Assembly (NCBI GenBank): GCA_020091685.1
Contig: CM034606.1
Location: forward strand, 18,492,695 to 18,556,694
Source: Lutjanus erythropterus
Taxonomy: Eukaryota > Chordata > Actinopteri > Lutjaniformes > Lutjanidae
DNA length: 64,000 bases
Direction of reading: 5' to 3'
A model generated the notes under the pieces. That model searched no databases. It saw only the letters and a list, made by a program, of their open reading frames with translations, and had not been told where the DNA came from. Below, in pieces: positions 21,523 to 32,114 of this stretch. Made by a program: the position numbers and the translations under genes. How positions within the stretch are numbered: position 1 is the stretch's first letter; every line of letters begins with the position of its first letter.

Positions 21523-23800
21523 ACATCCGCTGGTGCATTCCTCCATGCTGTGTCATACTGGTGCCGAGTTTCCCCTTGGATTGCACGGAGATTTCCACAA
21601 GGTGGGGAGGGTGCAAAGGGCTACTGACGCAACGCTCAGGGCTGTGGACACTGACATTTAAAGTTTAACAAGGCATTCATAGACTCCCCACGGTAACAAA
21701 AAGACAACAAAACTGTTTAAAGAGCAAACATGAGAGCACAATTGCAAGAAATTGGAGACATACAGCAGCCTGGTGACCTAACTATCGATGCGCTCATAGA
21801 TTTCGCCTCTCCCAGTCTCCTCTCTGCCCTCGTCACATGGTCTCCGTGGTCTTGCTGAATTGGCATCATTACAGCAGCCAGAGCTGAATGTCTGTGGTTG
21901 GCCCACAGCCCGTCTGCTCGCCTGTCATTCAGCTGGTTAAAGAGGCCTTGTTGAACCGCTGCACTGTGCCCGGCTACTACGGGGCCATTCATGCTTGTAA
22001 CGGCAGAAACAGCCAAGTCCTGTCATCAGCGCTAGCTAGCACATACCAATTTACTACTGGAAATGACAAGGGCATTTTGCTTGGTAAGCAGAGTTTCCCC
22101 GGAGCAACCCCGTAACCCGCTTTTTTGAAAGTTTGGATTACAGTTCAGAGAATGAGAAGCTCCTCTCAAACAGAAGCAAGTTAGACAAACACAGCCTTCT
22201 CGTCTCGAATATGTTCTGTCTCTGTTGCGTGTACGCCACCTACGTCGAGTGCAAAGTGAAATAGACTGATCCGCTCCCCAAGGAATCATACAACAACAGC
22301 ACAAGACAACAAAACAGATCCTTTGTGCTGCCTCCCAATGCTGGAAATTTCAAACAGAAGTCTTGAAAATACAGTTTGTCACTCTGAGAGAGTGCTTGTC
22401 AGCCGCTCTGCGTGCCTTTTGGCTAATGGCAGCTCATCTTGCCACAGATGACCTGTGCCTCACTGTTCTTCGTCCTCCTCTCAGTCCCAGTGTGACACCC
22501 AGAGTGAGGACATGCATGAGAGCCATGACTTCATCCTCCTCGCCTCCTCCCTTCCCTCTCTCTTGTACTTTTTTGTCTTTCTCCCATACCCCTCGCTCTG
22601 CGTCTGCAGTCCTAACATCTTCCTGCTATGATTAGCAATAGTGTTTTTTCCCCAGCCAGTGTAATGTCTAGAGCCTCCTGTGTCCTTGGAAAGCAGCCTA
22701 ATAAGCTCAGACACACACTGCTGTCTCTGCGCTCCACGGGCCTATTCTCCAGTGTCACCCAGCGCACACTGAGGTAAACAAAGACTGCCACACACACACA
22801 TACACACATATACACACACACTCTACCCCAGTGTGCTAATAGACCAGCATACCAGCCCACTGAGGACAGCGTCGACGCTAGCTTGCTAACGTTGACCTTC
22901 CGTGTGCCAATCACAACAAATCTGCTCCCTGATTTGAATACGGGGAGGAGAACAGTGTAAATTGAAAGCAGAAATCCCCCTGGTGTGAGACAAGATGAGC
23001 CTCTGAATAAATTATTCAGATGGCAGCCTCTTTCCTGCATGATTCTCGCCTTCTGCTACGTTTAATGGCATCTGTGATGACGCCCGTTGGAGATTAATCC
23101 AGATGTAAGACGTTTGCGTGTGTGCTTTCGCATGTGTATGTGCGTTTCCGGCTCTCTCTGTGTGTGTGGCCTGCTCACCCCTCTTCTCATGCATCCCGTC
23201 GTGTCGTATGATGGGGAAACAAAGCCTCAACAGGGGAATTTATTTCGTCTCCGGAGAGGGCTGTAAATAAACAACTAGTGAATCAATGCCTCCATTTGTT
23301 TTTCTCTGATAATTCTGCCTGTGTCGTGAGGCGGTGTGACAGTGTTTTGCAAGCATGCAGAGCTCTCGGCAGCCATATTTCCTCTCGGCGAGAGTGAGAA
23401 AACATGCCACACTGGCCTCATGTTTCATTACCAGGGATCACAAAATTACCGTGTGCTTTTTTATATCACTCACTGCAGCTCATTTAGCGCCATGATGGAA
23501 CATTTGTATGAGTGGGAAATAACACCAGCATTAGACATTGTGCTTTAGAACTACTCAGTCAACTAGAGACACACTGGCATAGAAATTGCCAGGTGCAATT
23601 GAATAGGAAAACCCACAACAGGTTCTGTGGTGAGTGAGTGTGTATTAGTCTGTGTGAGCAGCACTGATTCGCTGAAAAAGGATGACCTTCTCTGACACAA
23701 GCGCTCACAAATGGTTGAATGTAAAATGTAGTATTTTGGGAATACGCTGCAATATTTCTCTCGAGCAAGTCTGAATTATAATTAGTGCGTTTATATGTAA
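21521..23800. other. Single-copy block with candidate conserved non-coding sequence
   Basis: The stretch 21715-22110 is GC-balanced, has no simple repeats and no family matches. It contains palindromic words (GCGCTAGCTAGC near 22028) and looks like functional non-coding DNA, but that is inference. Interrupted CA text lies at 22791-22822. The 142-codon minus frame 22612-23040 runs across that CA tract and is not a convincing gene. The stretch 23010-23560 is also single-copy. Confidence 0.4.
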
Positions 23801-25022
23801 ATAAAAGCTGAGTTCACCCAAATTACAATAAAAGTATTTTCTCACTAACCTTTAGCCATGCAGATATTTTGTTTGTTTTATTTGACTAGTTTTTGACATA
23901 TTGGTCTCTGAGATTTCTGCCTCAAGCCCAAAACAGTTGAGGAGAATGAAATTATGTTGCGAAAGTGACATTTAAAGGGATAGTTCAGATTATTTGATGT
24001 AGTTTTGTATGAGTTACTTATCAATAGTCAGTGTATTAGCTACAGTAGATGCTGGTCAGCTTGTCCCCAGTTTAGAGAAGCAGACAGGAGTACCAGCATG
24101 GAAGCTAAGCAATGAACTGCTGTGGACGGGGTCGGCAACAAAAGGTGTTTGAGTCACTTAAAATTGGTCCACCTAAAAAACATTCCATATCAGCTTAAGT
24201 GTACACTATATTTAGAATATTTTCACTGCTTTACCTGCCATCAGACAGCCTTTTCCAGCGGGAAACCGCTGTTATGTAAGCCAAAAATCGCCAAATATTA
24301 ACAACTAAAACTATACATGAGGTCAGTAATTTTACCTCACTGAACAAATAAGTTGCTGGTCTACTGCTTCCTCGATTGATTTCTTTGTGTGTTATTGCGT
24401 AACACAAACAAACTAACAGATCAAGCCAGCAGGACACCAGCAACTCCTGCATTGTGCATAATAAAATTACTCTTTGCCTGTATATTTGTCTTATATAACT
24501 CTCGTTTTCATGCCAAAGTAAAGCACTCAAACTATTGCTCAAAATACTTTAAATATAGTGTACACTTGCACACTGACATTGACTTTTTTTTAGGTGGCTA
24601 AAACACATTTTGTTGCTGACCCTGTCCAGCTTCCTACACTAGGACTCTTACTGCTTCTCCAGACTGGGGTCATGCTGACTGCCATCTACTGTAGCTAATA
24701 AACTGAATATGGATAGAAGTACCTCTCACAGCTACACTTTAGATGATCCAAACTGTCCTTTTAAAACATTCAGCTGTAACATCTCTTTGCCGAAACTCTG
24801 GATAATACATTAAAGATGTTTTTGCTGTTGTTGTGAACACCACAAACAAGATTTCTTTCACTTTCATTGTATTGAAATGGAGGCAGCGATCTCAGAGACT
24901 GATATTTTAAAACCTGGGCAAATAAAGCCAAAACTCTCTCTGTGGCTAGGTACCATTAGAGTCTAAAGAGAAAATGTCCATGTTTATAAAATATTTTGGG
25001 GGGGGTGGATCGACCCTTTAAA
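23801..25022. mobile_element. Older TIR element split by a family A insertion
   Basis: The left end ATAAAAGCTGAGTTCACCCA and the reverse complement of the right end TTTAAAGGGTCGATCCACCC are related inverted termini. The left half (23801-23971) and right half (24765-25022) together recreate a repeat I know from many teleost genomes. Its marks are GGTCTCTGAGATTTCTGCCT, AAAACAGTTGAGGAGAATGA, then GTAACATCTCTTTGCC, AAATGGAGGCAGCGATCTCA and AAACCTGGGCAAATAAAGCC. The host element alone is about 430 bp. A G run sits near the right end. Confidence 0.7.
23972..24764. mobile_element. Foldback family A, large inverted dimer (793 bp)
   Basis: The ends are TTAAAGGGATAGTTCAGATT and the degenerate right end ATCCAAACTGTCCTTTTAA. 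The two arms mirror each other along almost the whole length: GGTCCACCTAAAA, the GTACACTATATTTAGAATAT block and GCTTTACCTGCCATCAG on the left recur in reverse on the right. The apex is at about 24397, where TGTGTTA and TAACACA flank TTGCG. The element splits the host repeat 23801-25022, and its edges leave TTAA on both sides. A transcript through it would fold into a very long hairpin. No transposase. Confidence 0.9.
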
Positions 25023-27049
25023 CTGGAGGAGTAAACTATTATTTTCCCTAATTGCAGTTGTGTGGGCTTCAGTAACAATAATGAGCACGGTGCAGGTCCC
25101 AGAAAATGTGAGGGGAGTTACTTGTATTAGCTCCGGTTCGATGACTAATAGCAGCGGTGAATAATGGTGTTAGCACAGTGATCCCAGTTCTTTAGGAATA
25201 AAGGTAACCTCCCAGTGTGTAAACCTTGATTAGGAGCAGTCATTCAGCTAATGCTGCTGTTGGTAATGCCAACATGACTACACATAAAAGCCTCTAATGA
25301 GCGCTGGTTTACCATGGTTTCTTTGTGCTCAAGTACCCTTTCTCTGTATCCCATATCCAAGTGTGAAATTACAATATCAGATCATATTTAGTTAATTAAA
25401 CTCATATGACTAATTTAATTTGACTCAAATATGGGGGAAAATGAATAAATCATGGAGGCGTATTTAGCTTGCGTGTTAACAGTAATTAAATGTGGGGCAA
25501 TCTGTAGCCTGTGAAGATAGCTCGAGTCTCCTTTCCGCCTACTGTACGAGTCCACATGTGGAAAAAATGTAAGCCAGACGGTTTTGGGAAGCAGTCTAGC
25601 AGAATATTAATGAAATGATGTGGGAGTTTCAAACACAGGAGAAAGTGAGCTAAAGATGCAGTCCTGTAAAGTATGCTTGTGCATTAATAGTCAGCGAGTG
25701 GTCGTCCCATTAGGAGATCAGCACATCGTAGTTAGAGAAGAGCCAGAAGCGGAGTAGAAATATTCCTCCATGATTAGAGCCTGGAGAGTTCAAAGACAGC
25801 TGCTTCTGCAACTAGAGTGGCGCAAAACACTCACAAGGAAGACGAGAAATCAACTCATATTTGTCATTTAAGTATTTTATCTTTCATATTTGGCGGGGAT
25901 TAGAGATGCACATTCTCTCCAGCTCTGTCACTTCTTGTTATGTGCTTCCAATCTGTCAGACGCACGACAGGGTGCTTTATTACATCTCGATAAATGATGC
26001 CACCTAAGTCTTGTTTTCCTATCACTAAAAAGCAGATTGTGTTTTGTCACACTCCCTGATGTGCGTTGCATTCTGTTTTGTTTCATTTCAGACCCGCTCT
26101 GTGATTGATGAGGATTAAGAAACCGATTTTGCCTGATAGGAAACACAGGAGCGTCCTCACCCACACTGGTAAGGATCCTGATTTATCACCTATGTCTTCA
26201 TCCCAACTGTTAAGCATCAGCTGGCACGGCCATGCAGATATGCTTCAGCGTGGTTTTGCAAACAAGATAAGACGGCTGCAGTTTGGATTTCGTCTTTTGT
26301 TGTGTCATAGCAGCCACCAAACACACAGGCGTTTTTGTCCTGGAACAGAATGCACTGGTGATCATGTTATACAGTAACTGATGCAGGAGACTGTGTGCTT
26401 TCAAGACTGGATTGAAAACAGAATATATTTTTGTTCAGAGGAGCAAAACAGCATACAGACTTTTACAGTTTCAGGGCACAAAAACTCAAATCATCTGTGA
26501 AGAAAAGGCCTTTTATTTTCCTGTGATACGGAAATTGATACTGCACTTTGTCTTATTGTCCACACGCTTTCAGAGAACAATATTGGACCACAGGCACGTC
26601 AGAGCATACTGAACTAATCGCCATGAGATGTTGACTGCCGTTGTTTTGAATGAAAGCACATGGTTACGTGATGATTTACATGATAGGGATTGGATTCTGT
26701 GGGCGATGGCATTTCCTCTTTGCGTGGTAGACAGCTGGCGCTTGTCAGGTAACAGAGCAGTCAGTCTCAAGAGCCCAAACAAGTTGTGATGCCAAGTCAG
26801 TCTGCGCTCCACTATATCACTGTTCCTCCTCTGATGTGGTTGATTGAGAAAATGCTCATTTTAAGGATGTTTACAACACCACATTCTCACATGTGTACCT
26901 CAGTGGTGATACCTTTCTGGCTCTGCCTCAAGCTGCCCCCAGGGTGTGAAACCTGAACAGCAGCTTTAGCAGTGTCGAACCATTGGTGAGTTACCATGTA
27001 CGGCTATTGATCTGCCTCTATCAGTGCCAATATCAATCTCAACTCACTA
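25023..27049. other. Single-copy sequence, candidate conserved block and one candidate exon
   Basis: The stretch 25030-25760 is uniform, repeat-free and rich in AT-core words (GTTAACAGTAATTAAATG near 25475, TAGCTAATGCTGC-like text near 25245). That is the texture of fish conserved non-coding DNA, but conservation cannot be seen here. The splice-bounded segment at 26092-26168 is listed separately. Minus frames 25928-26164 and 26210-26404 overlap plus frames and show no domains. Confidence 0.4.
26092..26168 (+). other. Candidate exon with very good splice sites
   Basis: TTCTGTTTTGTTTCATTTCAG ends just before 26092 (20 of these bases are pyrimidine-rich acceptor context), and CACACTG/GTAAGG is a near-consensus donor after 26168. 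Every frame has a stop in the first half. From the ATG at 26108 the frame is open: MRIKKPILPDRKHR, then SVLTHT, exiting in phase 1. An in-frame TGA lies just upstream, so it could be a 5' UTR/start exon. Alternatively the first frame gives a short C-terminal tail TRSVIDED ending in TAA. I recognise neither peptide. Confidence 0.25.
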
Positions 27050-27632
27050 AGGAGGCCCGATATTGTATTTTTGCCGATATCCAATATTTTCCAACTCATT
27101 TTGGCTTCATTATCAGGTCTCTTCTGAAATAAACATTTTATTCTGCTTACTCTTAGCATGAATGCTTTTTTAAAATAAAATATAATGCTTTTACAAATTA
27201 AATACAATGCTTTTCAAAATAAAATACAGTGCTTTTCAAAATAAAAAACAACACTTTGCCAAATGAAATGCAATGTTTTTCAAAATCTACACATCCACTG
27301 GAAAAAATAAGAAACTTACAGGTGACAGGTTTTTTTCTCTTTGTTCATCACTAATTTGTCATATTTATTGGAATAACAGATATTAAGATGGTAAATTAAA
27401 TTTGCAGTGCTGAAGGAAAGTGATGTGGCTCCTCCTCACATGATGAACACTGAGCAGTCATTTTCGATATTTGTTTGAAAACCTCTACACTGCAGACATA
27501 CTCATGTTACGTGTTCATTAATAGAGCATCGTCATCGTATTGGCAGAAGTATTGCCATTTCAAGCCAGTACCGATATTTCATTCTAAAGCATATATCTAC
27601 TAATGCCAATAACGTGTCAGTAATATCCCTAC
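27050..27632. mobile_element. Degenerate CCGATAT-type DNA element
   Basis: The left part contains GGCCCGATATTGTATTTTTG, then CCGATATCCAATATTTTCC. The right part contains CAGTACCGATATTTCATTC and AACGTGTCAGTAATATCCCT. These words match the TATCGG-type fish repeats also seen at 12.7-13.1 kb. A tandem repeat (27165-27290) sits inside. No coding frame and no precise ends. Confidence 0.45.
27165..27290 (+). repeat. Tandem repeat, about 22-bp unit, five copies
   Basis: Units of the form AAAATAAAATACAATGCTTT plus TC repeat about five times with increasing divergence to the right: AATGCTTTTA, AATGCTTTTC, AGTGCTTTTC, ACACTTTGCC, AATGTTTTTC. The array lies within a degenerate DNA element. Confidence 0.85.
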
Positions 27633-28664
27633 AACAAATTGCTAATCCGGATATCCCAGTCTTCCAGTCATTTACTTGCATAACCTGCAGGACAAGGCTC
27701 CATTTAATGCAAAAACATGCATGAATACTGTGTTCAATTAGCCTTTGAACAGCATGAATATTATGTATTCAGGTTTCACTTGGACTGCATGAATATTAAG
27801 TGTTCATTTAAACCTTGACTGAGAATAAACACTCCATCAGTCGTCATCACAGTGTCAAAAACCTTTGGCTGATGCGATGGATGATGTAATTGGGGTGAAC
27901 GAGGATGTGAGGACGTCAGATTACGGCCCCGACACGTTTGAGTGAAACGAGACCTCGTCCCTCTGCTTTTGTTTGGAAGGCTGTGCAAAATGTCGACAGT
28001 GTAGTTTGTGTACATGTGAAACGGCATCAAAGCGCTGGAAGGTGAATAATTTTTGGTGGCATCTGCACATTCTGCAATATGCTAATGAGCAAAGCTGCAA
28101 AAGCCAGATTGCCAGGAGAGAGAAGAGGAGATGGAGGGAGAAAAAAGAGGGAGGGAGCAGAGTGGAAAAGAGAGAAACAGACGGAGGCTGGTGTAAATTA
28201 TGGATGCAACCTGCGATTTCCAAGAGGAAAAGAAAGGCAGAGAGAAACCTCAAGTCATGCATATCAGATTACGCATTTACCACATTTTCTTATCATGGTC
28301 CGTGAGCAAACTCGTATACAATCTGGCCTCTCCGTGTTTGTGTGTGTGTGTGTGTGTGTGTGTTTGAGAAAGAGAGGGAGAAAGCACTTACACATTCATC
28401 CATGTCGAGTTGTGTGGAGCTGTGTTGTGCTGTCAAGCGTTCCCCGAACTTGATATGACGTGTGTGTCAAAGCTGTGTTGACTTTCATTGCACTATTGTG
28501 TTGCGCTGCTTTGTATTGTGTGTCTGAGTGTGCGTCTGCAGTCACATGGCCCCTGATAGTTCACACATATCATTTCAGCATTGGGCATGCACATGGACAC
28601 AGTGGCAAATCTATTCTGTTAGGACCTGTTTGAATGACTTTACATCACTCCAGACTTATAACAC
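27633..28664. other. Single-copy sequence with purine tract and GT tract
   Basis: A purine-rich tract runs about 28115-28250, and a GT run is listed separately. The minus frame 27921-28262 (113 codons) and plus frames 27973-28453 overlap across the purine tract. The minus strand has a long pyrimidine tract followed by TTTTGCAG near 28096, which mimics a splice acceptor. No domain is recognised on either strand. Confidence 0.45.
28337..28363 (+). repeat. (GT)n microsatellite
   Basis: A GT run of about 25 bases flanked by TTTG on both sides. Confidence 0.95.
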
Positions 28665-28858
28665 ACTTTTTTTTTAGCCTTTTAGCATTTATCTCATGTG
28701 GTCAATTTTTATTTGCATTTTACTGTTAATTTAATTGTTTTATTTTATTCATTTTAATGTTTTATTTGTTCAAATATTTTTATTTAAACTTTTCTAGCTC
28801 TTTTTATGTTAAGCACTTGGGTGGCTTGTGCTATATAAATGAAGTTTGACTGATTAAT
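28665..28858 (+). mobile_element. 3' tail of an L2-like LINE or related retroposon
   Basis: A T-rich stretch is followed by TTTTATGTTAAGCACTTGGG and GTGCTATATAAATGAAGTTT and then GACTGATTAATTG. Teleost L2-clade LINEs and their partner SINEs commonly end in TTAAGCACTT..GTGCTATATAAATAAA with short tandem tails such as TGACTGAT. The copy is 5'-truncated and carries no reverse-transcriptase frame. Confidence 0.5.
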
Positions 28859-29066
28859 TGGGTGTCACGAGTTCAATATAAAATCGTAAAATTGATCAAA
28901 AATGAGCTTTTACTTTCAATAATCAAAATCAAAGTCAATCAAAGCCAGTGTCTCAGTTTTTTTTCTCTGCACCCCTGACTATCTTTATACAGAAGAATTT
29001 AAAAATGAAAAAGACAGTTGTTAGGGCATTAAACCAACCATCTGTTAATCTTTACAGATCAAGACT

Positions 29067-29245
29067 CTGTAGTCCAGGGTCAGTAACCTCCGGAGCTGCA
29101 TGCTGCTCTTTTGCCCCTCTCTAGTGGTTCCCTGTGGCTTTGACAAAAAATTATATGGAAATAAATAACAGTTCTTTTTTAATATTTCAGTTTTCATTTA
29201 TCATTGTTGTAGGCCAAAATTGATTCTTACATTCCCAATTGTAAA

Positions 29246-29322
<77 letters not shown>

Positions 29323-29541
29323 TTATTAAAATGCAACTAAAATGTGCATCATTGCCTACATCTATGGCTTGGCACCTTTTCCTTTTCCGGCTTCGCACTG
29401 TTTCCCTGAGCCAAATTTGAAAAAAAAGAAAAGTCTCTTAGGAGAATTTAATATTTGCAGCTCCAGACAGATGGTTTTTTTTATTTTTTTTGCCAAAAAT
29501 ATCTCTTTTGATAGTAATGTTTGCTGACCCCTGCTGTAGTC
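29067..29541. mobile_element. hAT-type non-autonomous element with 8-bp target duplication
   Basis: The body at 29075-29533 starts CAGGGTCAGTAACCTC and ends TTGCTGACCCCTG, giving CAGGG(G)TCAG inverted termini. It is flanked on both sides by the identical 8-mer CTGTAGTC (29067-29074 and 29534-29541). An 8-bp duplication is the hallmark of hAT transposition. The left part reads CTGCTCTTTTGCCCCTCTCT and GGCTTTGACAAAAAATTATA, known to me from teleost CAGGGGTC elements. A long CA microsatellite lies inside. There is no transposase, so it moved in trans. Confidence 0.9.
29248..29318 (+). repeat. (AC)n microsatellite, about 71 bases
   Basis: A perfect AC run of about 35 units, the longest in the window. 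It lies inside the hAT element. The Val-Cys and Thr-His frames across it are artefacts. Confidence 0.98.
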
Positions 29542-29660
29542 TAACAATGGTATAGCCGTCAGTGCCCAAATAAATGTTTAAATTGAAAAACAAAATCGAA
29601 TTGTGACCTTAAAATCAATAGTCAAATGAATTAATGTATTTCAAGAATAGAGACACCCCT

Positions 29661-31046
29661 ACTCAAACCACACTGTGCGATTTAGGCAAGATTTTTTTAA
29701 CTATACTTATCTAATGATACAGGAAACGCTGAGCTTCCTGTTTTCTTTTGTTAAAAAAATACTTAACTCTCATTATGTATTTTTGCTTGCTTGAGCAATT
29801 CTAAGTTAAGTAAAAGTGAGTGTTCGTGTCCCGCTACCACATCCCACCCTCGTGTGCCAGTCCCCTAACAGCCTGTGTGAATAATGGATCCATTCTTGAG
29901 TCATGTCTGTGACTGGGGCCTGTGCAGTGGTGTGGTTTCCCCACCAGAGGTGGAGGTGGAGGAGACAGGAGGGGCTGGTGGTCTGGAAATAGCTCTCTCT
30001 GAGTTGGGAGCACCTTAGGTGGGCCTCTGTGCCAGCCTCACCTTCCTTTAACACGCCCACACGACAAAAGCACAACTCTGCTTGAGACCATCTTAAAATG
30101 CACCTAATTTCCCGTTAGGTTGAAAGAAAACGTGGTTTAACTTGTCACCGTTCAGCACTGATCCCGTCAAAGATGGCAGGAGAATTAGAAAATAAAATGC
30201 TGCGTTTTCTAAGAACTGGATGGGAGCCACGTCGCACTTAAACCGAGAAGTGTCTGAGCCTGGAACAGAAACTATGAAGCTGCCCTGGAATTTGCCTGCA
30301 TGTAAATGTGTGTTAATGTGCAAAGTAGGTCATTTATTTGGAGCAGGGACAGCCGTAGTGTGCTTCTCTGGAGCGATGTCAGAGTGGGGAATTTCATAAG
30401 CAGACACATCGCTGGATTTGGTGAACCAGGGACTTACATATACAGATATTTTGTTTCTATGTCAAGCCCAAACCCTAATATACCAGCAGGGAATGAGGGA
30501 GGGGGGGTGTTGAAGGTGAAAATGGCTGTGGTCAATCCAGAGGCAGCATCAGTAACCACAACCAGAGATAGCAGCCTAAAAATCAGACTAAATCAGATTA
30601 CCAAACAAACAGCTAAGAGGATTAATTCTGATCTCTCTCTCTGTCTCTCTCTTTTTCCATCAGACGGACATTAAATCTGCAATCTATAAAATCCCTTCAA
30701 ATGATTTTCTATTTTACTTTGCGGCCCTCATTTTCCGGGCGCATGTTTGGAGTGAAGCTCTTTCTGCTCCCAGTGAACTCTGCCCTTTTGTTCTGCCTTG
30801 AGGCCTCTAGAAATTGCTTTACTACACAGGGTATCATATCGGTCTTTAAAAATATCTTCATGAGGCACAACACGAATCCGACCTCAGATCAGATGCTGCA
30901 CTGCTATCTGTTAAGCCCCATAATGTTATAATAGCTTGTTCCACCCGGCACACTAGCTGTTAGGAATAAAGCTGTGCTGAGAGACGCCTGTGGCTCTGTG
31001 GCTGGCACTTCAACACACACAGCAGCGTTTACTGGCACAGATTTAA
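29661..31046. other. Single-copy non-coding sequence
   Basis: No recognised repeat. A CT-rich stretch at 30633-30660 ends in CATCAG and is followed by two overlapping open frames (about 30664-30930) without a convincing donor. These could be part of an exon but have no domain support. The G run near 30503 is short. Confidence 0.5.
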
Positions 31047-32114
31047 TTAAAGGAGAAATGCATACGACCCTAGCGTTCAAAAATCAGTACTGCAGTGCAG
31101 ACAGTGAATTGGAGTCATCAATGGTATATTAAATACAACCCCAGTTCAAACAAGTCGGTGCATTGTGTAAAACAAATAAAAACAGAATGCTATGATATGC
31201 AAATCCTTTTCAATCTATATTTATTTTAATACAGTACAAAGACAAAATAGAAGCTCTATTGTTCTTCAGAAATGTACGCTCATTCTAAACTTGATGCCTG
31301 CAAAATGTTCCAAAAAAGTAACTGGGGCATGTTTACCACTGTGTTACATCAGCTTTTCTTTTAACAAGTTTGGGAACTGAAGACAATCATTTTTGACGTT
31401 TTGAAAGTGAAATTCTTTCCCATTCTTGCTTGATATACAACTTCAGATGTTTAACAGTCTGGGTTCTCTGTAGCTGTAGTTTGAGCTTCATAATGCACCA
31501 CACATTATTAATGGGAGACAGGACTGGACAGCAGGCGGGTCAGGGACGTCCCTGATAAAGACATCGCCGGGATGGCAGCGTATGTCGCTCCAAAACCTGA
31601 TGATGCCTTCACAGATGTGACACTAACTAACACACACCCATACCGTCACAGATACTGGCTTTTGAACTTTGCGCTGATAACTGTCTGGATGGTCCTTTTC
31701 CTCTGTAGTCAGGAGGACATGGCTTCCATGATTTCCATAAACAGTTTGAAATTGTGGACTCGTCAGACCACAGCACACTTTTCCACTTTCTGACAGCCTG
31801 ACTGCCTGCCAGACTCCCTACAACATATTACTCAATTTAACCATTATGAACATCCTCTCCTTCTAAAAGATTATTGATGATTTCTTTCAACTTATAAACA
31901 GATGCTGTCTCATTCTGTGAATATTTGGCATCAACTTTAACTCTATTAAAGATGAGACAGACAAACAAAAACAGTCATTCCAGCCCAGAATAGTTGTTGT
32001 TGTTGGAGAAGCCGACGCTGTTTCAACTTTTTGCATTTTTCCTTAATCTCTGATGACATATCGTGGTTGTTTTATGATTTGGTACAGTACATATATTACA
32101 GATTTCTCCTTTAA
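31047..32114. mobile_element. TTAA-ended element (family C), copy 1, interrupted
   Basis: The left end TTAAAGGAGAAATG and the reverse complement of the right end TTAAAGGAGAAATC are near-perfect inverted repeats with TTAA at both edges. The outer left part (TCAGTACTGCAGTGCAGACA, ATGGTATATTAAATA) and outer right part (GACTGCCTGCC, AGTTGTTGTTG, TGATGACATATCGTGG) match the uninterrupted copy at 49831-50306. The middle is occupied by an unrelated element (31134-31790). Confidence 0.8.
31134..31790 (+). mobile_element. Common teleost ACAACCCCAGTTC element, truncated copy
   Basis: The start TACAACCCCAGTTCAAACAA and the later words TGATATGCAAATCCTTTTCA, GGGGCATGTTTACCACTGTG, TTCTTTCCCATTCTTGCTTG, AATGGGAGACAGGACTGGAC, TGGCTTTTGAACTTTGCGCT and GACTCGTCAGACCACAGCAC follow in order a repeat I know from many fish genomes. 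Compared with that memory, an internal block after GACTGGACAGCAGGC is deleted and the right end after TTTTCCACTTTC is lost. The 73-codon frame at 31572-31793 is read off this non-coding element. Family name not certain. Confidence 0.75.

Larger units (their letters stand above)
28859..29660. mobile_element. GGGTGTC-ended element interrupted by a hAT insertion
   Basis: The left end GGGTGTCACGAGTTCAATAT and the reverse complement of the right end AGGGGTGTCTCTATTC share the GGGTGTC start. AAAATCG and AAAATCGAATTGTGAC occur near the two ends in opposite orientation. I recall AGGGGTGTAACGATTC-type teleost repeats. The centre is occupied by the hAT element at 29075-29533, so the original element was about 340 bp. 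Terminal similarity is modest. Confidence 0.45.

Noticed and set aside
29201..29420. Val-Cys and Thr-His repeat proteins
   Set aside because: They are translations of the AC microsatellite.
31572..31793. 73-codon frame as a gene
   Set aside because: It is read from a common non-coding teleost transposable element, whose other copies do not keep a frame, as far as I recall.
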